A stretch of 5,294 bases of DNA from an uncultured Bacilli bacterium (lineage in GTDB: Bacteria > Bacillota_I > Bacilli_A > RF39 > UBA660). The notes below the pieces were generated by a model. That model did no database searches, had not been told where the DNA came from, and saw only the letters and a list, made by a program, of their open reading frames with translations. Positions within the stretch are counted from its first letter, which is position 1. Every line of letters starts with the position of its first letter. Below, one piece after another: positions 1-4,892 of this stretch. The stretch is taken from assembly GCA_947631525.1 (NCBI GenBank), contig CANRLQ010000067.1, positions 1 to 5,294 on the forward strand. The letters are read 5' to 3'. A program made the translations under genes and the position numbers.

Positions 1-804
1 GGTGGACTTGGAGAAGAATTTTATAAGTATTGTTTGACTAGTAAATATGCTGACATAATAGGGTTATGGGATACAAATGGTAAATTTTATATGTGTCCAA
101 TTATAAGAAATGGTAATGCAATACTTGGAAATGGTATTGATCCTGAATATGCTTCAATTGATCAAAAAGAAGAAATATTAAATGGTTTAATTGAATGTTT
201 CCAAAAAATGATAGATATAAGTAAAGAAGAAGAAAAAATAGATTTTGCTACTTTAACTGATTTAAATGGTTACATTCCAAAAAATACAAAATTTAAAAAG
301 TTTTTTATTAAAGAAAATCCTGTATTAGATAATAGTTTTTATTCTGATTTAACAAAGTCAGAAAAAGATAATATTAGAAACTATGTTGTATGTGGTAATG
401 CAGATTTAATTAAAAGTTATGAACCAAAAATACAATATTATTGTAATCGTAAAAAATCTTTTATATATTCACAAGAACAAATGAAAGATAAAGATATTGT
501 TGAACAAAAAATAAATGAAATAATTTATACAGGTATAGATTTAAAGAATATAACTGAAAAGCAAAAAAATAAGTTAAAAAGAGAGTATAAAAAAATAAAA
601 GTTGAAAATTTCTTATATATAATATGTAATCAAGATTGGTTTATTGGCTTACCAAAAGATAAAAATAATTCTGCAATTGTTAGTGCATGTTTACCATATG
701 ATCCTAGAGCTAAACAAGAATATATGAAAGCATTAAATAAAACACTACCAATTTATGAAATAACGACTACTTTAGAAGGTGATGAAAATGAAAGGATATA
801 TTGA
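1..804 (+). CDS. Unrecognised protein, 5'-truncated by window edge
   Basis: The frame is open from base 1, giving at least 267 residues before TGA at 802-804. A TTG at 34 could initiate, but the only purine-rich ribosome-like site (GGAGAAG, 10-16) lies about 17 bases upstream of it, too far, and the preceding codons read as ordinary protein, so the gene probably starts outside the window. I do not recognise the family. The visible part appears soluble: no membrane segment or signal. It opens with a beta-rich stretch (IIGLWDTNG, then KFYMCPIIRNGN), becomes a lysine/glutamate-rich helical middle (KQKNKLKREYKKIK), and ends with IICNQDW and ACLPYDPRAK. Cysteines are scattered (CLT, MCP, ECF, VCGN, YYCN, IICN, SAC) but form no clear CxxC metal site. 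It overlaps the next gene by 17 bp and carries that gene's ribosome site, so the two are probably co-translated. The coding call is secure; the function is unknown. Confidence 0.8.
   Translation, partial: GGLGEEFYKYCLTSKYADIIGLWDTNGKFYMCPIIRNGNAILGNGIDPEYASIDQKEEILNGLIECFQKMIDISKEEEKIDFATLTDLNGYIPKNTKFKKFFIKENPVLDNSFYSDLTKSEKDNIRNYVVCGNADLIKSYEPKIQYYCNRKKSFIYSQEQMKDKDIVEQKINEIIYTGIDLKNITEKQKNKLKREYKKIKVENFLYIICNQDWFIGLPKDKNNSAIVSACLPYDPRAKQEYMKALNKTLPIYEITTTLEGDENERIY
774..790 (+). promoter_or_regulatory. Ribosome binding site deciding the start of the deoB fusion
   Basis: AGAAGG at 774-779 lies 8 bases before ATG 788, the ideal Bacillota spacing. The in-frame GTG 779 overlaps this site and ATG 782 is only 2 bases from it, so 788 is preferred. 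The site sits inside the 3' end of the preceding gene. Confidence 0.65.
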
Positions 805-985
805 AAATATTATTGATAATGAATATGGATATATAAAAGGAGAAGATAATAAAACTTATTATTTTACTAAAAAAGATTTTTTAAGCAATTTTGATGTTAA
901 AATAAAAGATAAAGTAGAATTTAAACCAAATATAATTTTTCAAGAAGAAAATAAAGAAATATTAAAAGCTACATTGATTTCAAAA
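788..985 (+). other. Cold-shock-like (OB-fold) domain fused to DeoB
   Basis: This segment encodes residues 1-66 of the fusion. It follows the cold-shock domain layout: opening MKG-x-I strand, aromatic RNP1-like EYGYI (12-16), acidic turn GEDNK, RNP2-like YYFTKKDF (24-31, in place of VFVHxSxI), then KIKDKVEFKP (38-47) and a closing KATLIS strand. The tryptophan of the usual KWFN motif is absent, and RNP1 uses Tyr for Phe. RNA or DNA binding is an inference from the fold; an OB-like interaction module without nucleic-acid binding is the alternative. Confidence 0.6.
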
Positions 986-2152
986 GAAGAAAAAATACCA
1001 TTTAAAAGAATATTTTTAATTGTACTAGATTCTGTAGGTGTAGGAGCTGCTAAAGATGCTGATAAATTTGATGATGTAGGTACTAATACATTCAAACATG
1101 CTGTTGAAAGTGTTGAATTTGATTATCCTAATTTAAAAAAACTAGGAATGTTTAATTTAGCATACAATAAAAATGAAGAAACAAATTCATATTTTACAAA
1201 AGGAATAGAAGTAAGTAATGGTAAAGATACTTTGACAGGTCATTTGGAAATGATGGGTGTTATCACTAAAAAACCATTTAAAACATTTATGAATGGATTT
1301 CCAAAAGAATTGATTGAAGAACTAGAAAAAAGAAGTGGCAGAAAAATAATAGGTAATAAAGTAGCATCTGGAACAGAAATAATTAAAGAGTTAGGTGATA
1401 GACAAATGAAAACAGGAGAGTTAATTGTTTATACATCTGCAGATTCTGTTCTTCAAATTGCTGCTCATGAAGAAATAATACCACTAGAAGAATTATATAA
1501 AATTTGTGAAATAGCACGCGAAATAACATTAAAAGATGAGTGGAAAGTTGGTAGAATAATAGCCCGTCCATTTATTGGTAATAATGGTAATTTTGAAAGA
1601 ACACCAAATAGACATGATTATGCTTTAAATCCTGCACATGAAACTGTTTTAGATATTTTAAAAAATAACAATTATAGTGTTATATCAATTGGTAAAATTG
1701 CCGATATATTTAATAATTGTGGTATTACTGAAAGTATTAAAACAAAAGATAATTTAGATGGTATTAATAAAATTATGGATATAGAAAACAAAGATTTTAC
1801 AGGTTTATGTTTTGCAAATTTAAATGATTTTGATTCAAAATATGGACATAGAAGAAATCCTGTTGGATATGCCAATGCGTTAAAAGAATTTGATAATTAT
1901 TTACCAGAAATAATAAATAAATTAAATAATGATGATATGTTAATAATAACTGCCGATCATGGTAATGATCCAACTTATAAAGGTACTGATCATACAAGAG
2001 AAAATACACCAATTATTTTTTATTCAAAAAGTTTTAAAAATAGTAAACGCTTAGATGATTTTATTTCATTTTCAAAAATTGGTTATACTATATTAGATAA
2101 TTTTGATATAAAAAATTATAAAGATTATAGTATTTTAAATGAATTAAAATGA
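788..2152 (+). CDS. deoB: Phosphopentomutase with N-terminal cold-shock-like domain
   Basis: Encodes 454 residues; ordinary DeoB is about 390. Phosphopentomutase interconverts (deoxy)ribose 1-phosphate and 5-phosphate in cytoplasmic nucleoside salvage. Residues about 73-454 are DeoB of the alkaline phosphatase superfamily: KRIFLIVLDSVGVG (73-86) with metal ligand D81, KDTLTGH (146-152) with T148 at the phosphorylated threonine, DFDSKYGHRR with D349/H354, and ADHGND...TDH with D390, H391, H402. These match the Bacillus cereus ligands D13, T85, D286, H291, D327, H328 and H339 as I recall them, so activity is expected. The usual GHWE reads GHLE (L153). Residues 1-66 resemble a cold-shock OB fold: MKGYIENI, EYGYIKGED (RNP1-like), YYFTKKDF (RNP2-like), KDKVEFKP. 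No stop or good start separates the halves; the usual DeoB initiator Met is replaced by F72. The gene overlaps both neighbours. DeoB is near certain; the cold-shock assignment is likely. Confidence 0.93.
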   Translation: MKGYIENIIDNEYGYIKGEDNKTYYFTKKDFLSNFDVKIKDKVEFKPNIIFQEENKEILKATLISKEEKIPFKRIFLIVLDSVGVGAAKDADKFDDVGTNTFKHAVESVEFDYPNLKKLGMFNLAYNKNEETNSYFTKGIEVSNGKDTLTGHLEMMGVITKKPFKTFMNGFPKELIEELEKRSGRKIIGNKVASGTEIIKELGDRQMKTGELIVYTSADSVLQIAAHEEIIPLEELYKICEIAREITLKDEWKVGRIIARPFIGNNGNFERTPNRHDYALNPAHETVLDILKNNNYSVISIGKIADIFNNCGITESIKTKDNLDGINKIMDIENKDFTGLCFANLNDFDSKYGHRRNPVGYANALKEFDNYLPEIINKLNNDDMLIITADHGNDPTYKGTDHTRENTPIIFYSKSFKNSKRLDDFISFSKIGYTILDNFDIKNYKDYSILNELK

Positions 2153-2862
2153 ATTTTGAAAATATAATTTGGAATAAACAAACATATCAAGAATTTATTA
2201 ATTATCTTTATAGTTTACAAAATATAAAATATAAAGAATTTCATAAAAAATTAATATTAGATGACAATTTAATAGGAATACCAACACCAAAATTAAAGGA
2301 AATTGCTAAAAAAATAACTAAAGGTGATTATAAAGAATTTATAAAATTAAATAATAAAAATTTATATGAAGAAAGATTAATATATGGTCTTATAATTAGT
2401 TATTTAAATGATTTTAATGAAGTAATTAACGAATTAAATAAGTTTATACCATATATTAATAATTGGGCAATTAATGATATAGTTTGCTCTAATTTAAAAA
2501 TTTTTAAAAAAAATCAAACTAAAGGCTTTTCTTTAATAAATCAATATTTAAAAAGCAATAATGGTTGGTCAATTAGATTTGGACTAGTTTTACTTTTAAA
2601 TTTTTATATAGATGACAAATATATACATAAAATTATTAAAATATGTGATAATATTAAAACTGATGATTATTATGTAATGATGTCTAATGCTTGGCTTCTA
2701 TCAATTTGTTACATAAAATACCCTGACATTACTTATAAATATTTATGTAAAAAAACATTAGATAAAACAACATTAAATAAAACAATTAGTAAAATTTGTG
2801 ATTCAAAAAGAGTTGATAATAATTATAAAAAAAGTTTAAAAAATTTAAGAAAACAAATTTAG
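2149..2862 (+). CDS. AlkD-like DNA alkylation repair glycosylase
   Basis: Encodes 237 residues, the usual length for AlkC/AlkD-type HEAT-repeat glycosylases, which excise positively charged N3- and N7-alkylated purines from DNA without flipping the base. The family pattern is clear: GIPTPKLKEIAKK (43-55), YEERLIYGLIISYL (73-86), FIPYINNWAINDIVCSNLK (99-117), WSIRFGLVLLL (140-150), DDYYVMMSNAWLLS (172-185) and a KICDSKRV segment near the C-terminus. W106, D110, R143 and W182 correspond to W109, D113, R148 and W187 of Bacillus cereus AlkD as I recall them, so the active cleft is complete. The start is ATG 2149, overlapping the deoB stop as ATGA (2149-2152). No Shine-Dalgarno site precedes it, so translation probably depends on coupling to deoB. 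The protein is predicted cytoplasmic and acting on chromosomal DNA. Family call is strong; exact substrate range is not visible. Confidence 0.9.
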   Translation: MNFENIIWNKQTYQEFINYLYSLQNIKYKEFHKKLILDDNLIGIPTPKLKEIAKKITKGDYKEFIKLNNKNLYEERLIYGLIISYLNDFNEVINELNKFIPYINNWAINDIVCSNLKIFKKNQTKGFSLINQYLKSNNGWSIRFGLVLLLNFYIDDKYIHKIIKICDNIKTDDYYVMMSNAWLLSICYIKYPDITYKYLCKKTLDKTTLNKTISKICDSKRVDNNYKKSLKNLRKQI

Positions 2863-2867
2863 GAGAG
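2861..2867 (+). promoter_or_regulatory. Strong Shine-Dalgarno site of the 85-aa gene
   Basis: AGGAGAG lies 6 bases before ATG 2874 and overlaps the last two bases of the preceding TAG stop. It is close to the anti-Shine-Dalgarno complement, unlike the weak or absent sites of the neighbouring operon genes. Confidence 0.8.
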
Positions 2868-2873
2868 ATTATA

Positions 2874-3131
2874 ATGGAAAAGTACAACTTATGTGATTTA
2901 TATTATGGTGTAGTATATCAATGTGATACTGAAATTAAGAAAAAATATAAAACAATATTACTTAAATTAAATGATAAACATTATTATGATTTTAAATTTA
3001 AAACAATTGCTCTTAAAACTAATAATTTAAACATAAAAGATAATATAGTTTGTCATTTAAAAAAAGTATCAAATTTAGAAGAAATACAAATATCAAAAAA
3101 AAATATAATGAAAAAAATTAAGACTAGATAA
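2874..3131 (+). CDS. Small lysine-rich hypothetical protein
   Basis: Encodes 85 residues from ATG 2874, preceded at a 6-base gap by a strong AGGAGAG site (2861-2867), the best ribosome site in the window. The gap to the alkD-like gene is only 11 bases, so it is the last gene of that operon. I do not recognise a family. Visible features: CDLYYGVVYQ and YKTILLKLND, alternating hydrophobic residues suggesting beta strands, HYYDFKFKTIAL, then DNIVCHLKKV and a basic C-terminal tail (ISKKNIMKKIKTR). Three cysteines (7, 17 and one in IVCH) do not form a standard zinc motif. There is no signal peptide or membrane segment. A compact beta-barrel nucleic-acid- or protein-binding module is possible but unproven. 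The stop codon lies in the loop of the operon terminator. Confidence 0.75.
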   Translation: MEKYNLCDLYYGVVYQCDTEIKKKYKTILLKLNDKHYYDFKFKTIALKTNNLNIKDNIVCHLKKVSNLEEIQISKKNIMKKIKTR

Positions 3132-3148
3132 ATAGTCTTATTTTGTTT
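3119..3148 (+). terminator. Rho-independent terminator of the deoB operon
   Basis: TAAGACTA (3119-3126) pairs perfectly with TAGTCTTA (3133-3140), an 8-bp stem around the 6-base loop GATAAA, followed by TTTTGTTT (3141-3148). The hairpin begins inside the last codons of the 85-aa gene and its loop contains the TAA stop. The stem has only two G-C pairs, as expected in so AT-rich a genome. Confidence 0.75.
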
Positions 3149-3150
3149 CA

Positions 3151-3184
3151 TTTAAATAATATTTTCATATTATATACTAGGTGA
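3151..3184 (+). promoter_or_regulatory. Probable dps promoter, inverted repeat and ribosome site
   Basis: ATAATAT (3156-3162) and ATATTAT (3167-3173) form a perfect 7-bp inverted repeat around TTTC. Within or beside it are two -10-like hexamers, TATTAT (3168-3173) and TATACT (3173-3178); the latter has TTTAAA (3151-3156) 16 bases upstream as a weak -35. AGGTGA (3179-3184) is the ribosome site, 5 bases before ATG 3190. The repeat overlaps the likely polymerase site, as an operator would. The spacing is not the 7-1-7 of PerR or Fur boxes, and AT-rich DNA yields such hexamers by chance. Confidence 0.4.
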
Positions 3185-3189
3185 TTTAA

Positions 3190-3630
3190 ATGAATGAAAA
3201 TATTATGGAAATTTTAAATGAATATATGTCTAATTTAAAAGTTTTAAATAATAATTTGTATAATATGCATTTCAATATAGTAGGAACTAGTTTTTTTGGA
3301 TTGCATAAAAAATTAGAAGACTATTATAATGAAATTGCACAAATGTATGATACTATTGCTGAAAGAATTAAAATGTTAGGTGGTTATCCTGTAACATCAC
3401 TTAAAAAAATAGAAGATTTATCTAGTATAAAATCAATGCTTAGTCAAGATTACACAGGTAATCAAGTATTGAATGTTTTAGATAATGATTTTAGTTTTTT
3501 AGTAGAATATACTAAAGATTTAATTGAATTTTTTAATAAAAATAATGATTATTATACATTAAATATTTTAAATGAAAATTTAATGTTTTTTACAAAAGAA
3601 CTTTGGATGATTAAAAGTAGTTTAAAATAA
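3190..3630 (+). CDS. dps: Dps/ferritin-like iron-storage protein
   Basis: Encodes 146 residues, a normal Dps length. Dps proteins form 12-subunit shells that oxidise ferrous iron with hydrogen peroxide and store it as ferric mineral, protecting DNA in the cytoplasm. The inter-subunit ferroxidase residues are present with Listeria-type spacing: H27 in MHFNIVG, H39 in FFGLHKKLE, E43, D54 and E58 in YDTIAERI, matching H31, H43, D47, D58 and E62 of Listeria innocua Dps as I recall them (E43 conservatively replaces Asp). LGGYP follows at 63-67 and the C-terminus ends KELWMIKSSLK. The usual HWN is HFN here, so the tryptophan beside the iron site is Phe. There is no long lysine-rich N-terminal tail, so direct DNA binding is not evident. 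The start at ATG 3190 has AGGTGA at 3179-3184. It is probably monocistronic, lying after the operon terminator and before another promoter. Confidence 0.9.
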   Translation: MNENIMEILNEYMSNLKVLNNNLYNMHFNIVGTSFFGLHKKLEDYYNEIAQMYDTIAERIKMLGGYPVTSLKKIEDLSSIKSMLSQDYTGNQVLNVLDNDFSFLVEYTKDLIEFFNKNNDYYTLNILNENLMFFTKELWMIKSSLK

Positions 3631-3642
3631 TCAAAATTCTTC

Positions 3643-3685
3643 TTTAATTTTAGTAAAATTTATAGTATAATATAACTGAAGAAGG
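3643..3685 (+). promoter_or_regulatory. Probable promoter and ribosome site of the vanY-like gene
   Basis: A perfect -10 TATAAT (3666-3671) has TTTAAT (3643-3648) 17 bases upstream as a partial -35. Initiation would fall near 3678, giving a leader of about 14 bases with AAGAAGG (3679-3685) placed 6 bases before ATG 3692. The spacer holds a 7-1-7 inverted repeat (3646-3660). Confidence 0.5.
3646..3660 (+). repeat. 15-bp inverted repeat (7-1-7) in the vanY promoter
   Basis: AATTTTA-G-TAAAATT is a perfect inverted repeat with a single central base. It lies between the proposed -35 and -10, where a bound repressor could block polymerase. It is made almost wholly of A/T and may be chance. The 7-1-7 geometry resembles Fur/PerR-family boxes, but the bases do not match their consensus. 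Confidence 0.35.
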
Positions 3686-3691
3686 TAAGAT

Positions 3692-4831
3692 ATGAAAAAG
3701 TTTGTTTATTTATTAATTGTTTTATTTTTAATATTAATAGGTTATTTTACAGTTATTTATATAAAAGAAGAAAATAGTATAACATATAAAAAGAATTTAA
3801 CTATAAATGTAGGAGAAAACATACCTACTATTTATGATTATGTTGAAGAAGATAAAAAAATAAAAGATGAAAAAATAAAATGGAATAATATCAAAATAGA
3901 AGATAATAAAGTTTATTATGCAGGAAATTATAGTGGTACATTTAAATTTAAAAAGAAAAAAATTAATATTAAATTAAAAGTTGTAGATAAAGAAGCACCT
4001 ATAATAGATGGAGTAAAAGATATAGAAATATATGAAAAAGAGAAAGTTGATTTATTAAAGAATATAAAAGCAAATGATAATAGTCATGACAAACTCAAAA
4101 TAGAAATAGAAGGTAAATATAATTTAGATAAAAAAGGTGAATATTCTTTAAAATATGTAGTTAGTGATTCAAGTAATAATACAACTAAAAAAGAATTTAA
4201 ATTAAAAGTAAAAGAAAAAAAAGTTGAAAAAAAAGATACAACTAACCAAAATAATACAAATAATATTTTAACTAAATCAACAAAAGGATATACAATTGAA
4301 GTTAAAAATGGTATTTATTATGTAGGAGGAGTGTTAATAGCAAATAAAACTTATTCTTTACCTAGTAATTATAACCCAGGAGGATTGTTATCTGTTTTTA
4401 TGAATAATTATAACAAAATGAAAAATGAATCTTCAAAAGCTGGAATTAATTTAAAAATAATAAGTGGATTTAGATCATATAACACACAAAAAACACTTTA
4501 TAATAATTATGTCGCTAGAGATGGAAAAACAGCTGCTGATAGATATTCAGCTAGAGCAGGGCATTCTGAACATCAAACAGGTTTAGCTGCTGATATAAAT
4601 AGTTTAGAGCAAAGTTTTGTTAATACAAAAGAAGGAAAATGGCTAAATGAAAACTGCTATAAATATGGATTTATAATTAGATATCCAAAAGGTAAAGAAA
4701 ATATAACAGGTTATATGTACGAACCATGGCATATTAGATATGTAGGAGTAGATATAGCTACTAAACTTTATAACAACGGTAATTGGATTACATTAGAAGA
4801 ATATCTTGGTATTGATAGCAAATATAGATGA
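3692..4831 (+). CDS. VanY-like D-Ala-D-Ala carboxypeptidase with Ig-like modules
   Basis: Encodes 379 residues. The C-terminal domain (about 197-379) is a zinc D,D-carboxypeptidase/endopeptidase of peptidase family M15B, which removes the terminal D-alanine of peptidoglycan stem peptides. Visible motifs: SGFRSYNTQ (258-266), GHSEHQTGLAADI (290-302) with zinc ligands H294 and D301, and EPWHIRYVG (344-352) with probable catalytic E344 and third ligand H347. Residues 4-24 form one hydrophobic segment after MKK, with no lipobox cysteine, so it is an N-terminal membrane anchor with the rest outside. Residues about 25-98 look beta-rich. Residues about 99-174 resemble a bacterial Ig-like module (DUF5011 type): DKEAPIIDGVKDIEI, then KGEYSLKYVVSDSSNN. 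A Lys/Thr/Asn linker (about 175-196) follows. The likely role is wall maturation or remodelling. There are no vanR/S/H/A/X neighbours, so a vancomycin-resistance role is not indicated. Confidence 0.92.
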   Translation: MKKFVYLLIVLFLILIGYFTVIYIKEENSITYKKNLTINVGENIPTIYDYVEEDKKIKDEKIKWNNIKIEDNKVYYAGNYSGTFKFKKKKINIKLKVVDKEAPIIDGVKDIEIYEKEKVDLLKNIKANDNSHDKLKIEIEGKYNLDKKGEYSLKYVVSDSSNNTTKKEFKLKVKEKKVEKKDTTNQNNTNNILTKSTKGYTIEVKNGIYYVGGVLIANKTYSLPSNYNPGGLLSVFMNNYNKMKNESSKAGINLKIISGFRSYNTQKTLYNNYVARDGKTAADRYSARAGHSEHQTGLAADINSLEQSFVNTKEGKWLNENCYKYGFIIRYPKGKENITGYMYEPWHIRYVGVDIATKLYNNGNWITLEEYLGIDSKYR

Positions 4832-4851
4832 AAATAATTCATCTTTTTTTT
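4826..4851 (+). terminator. Rho-independent terminator of the vanY-like gene
   Basis: AGATGAA (4826-4832) pairs perfectly with TTCATCT (4838-4844) across a 5-base loop, and the strand continues as an unbroken T run to 4851. The TGA stop (4829-4831) is inside the ascending arm, so the hairpin starts in the final sense codon. Confidence 0.85.
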
Positions 4852-4888
4852 AAATTAATTTATATTATTTCATATAATTAATTGGTGA
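4850..4888 (+). promoter_or_regulatory. Probable promoter and imperfect inverted repeat before the ZIP gene
   Basis: A perfect -10 TATAAT (4873-4878) has TTAAAT (4850-4855) 17 bases upstream as a weak -35. GGTGA (4884-4888) is the ribosome-like site, 4 bases before ATG 4893, implying a very short leader. AATTAATT (4853-4860) is the complement of 4876-4883, and ATAT (4862-4865) of 4872-4875, forming an imperfect 12-bp inverted repeat with one bulged T. The centre contains TTTCATAT, as does the dps upstream region. Confidence 0.45.
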
Positions 4889-4892
4889 TACT

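Noticed and set aside
34..36. TTG at 34 as the true start of the first gene
   Set aside because: The frame is open to base 1 with protein-like codons before it, and the only purine-rich site upstream is about 17 bases away. A gene truncated by the window edge fits better.
779..784. GTG 779 or ATG 782 as the start of the DeoB fusion
   Set aside because: GTG 779 overlaps the Shine-Dalgarno site itself and ATG 782 is only 2 bases from it. ATG 788 has ideal spacing and begins the MKG of the cold-shock-like domain.
974..976. Separate cold-shock and deoB genes, with deoB starting at TTG 974
   Set aside because: There is no stop between the parts, no good ribosome site before this TTG, and no ATG or GTG near the DeoB N-terminus. 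An internal start cannot be fully excluded.
1383..2012. Minus-strand open frames of 62-71 codons opposite deoB (1383-1571, 1672-1875, 1797-2012)
   Set aside because: They are antisense shadows of a well-conserved coding region, overlap each other and resemble no family. AT-biased codons readily leave such frames open.
3633..3651. Terminator after dps (AAAATT / AATTTT hairpin)
   Set aside because: The stem is 6 bp of pure A/T with a 7-base loop and no T-tract directly after it, too weak to call. How the dps transcript ends is not visible.
3637..3683. TTCTTC (3637-3642) pairing with GAAGAA (3678-3683) to hide the vanY ribosome site
   Set aside because: The first element lies upstream of the predicted vanY transcript start, so pairing could occur only in read-through RNA from dps. 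The evidence is too thin.
3692..4831. Vancomycin resistance locus
   Set aside because: A VanY-like peptidase alone is common in wall maintenance. No vanR, vanS, vanH, vanA/B or vanX gene is nearby.
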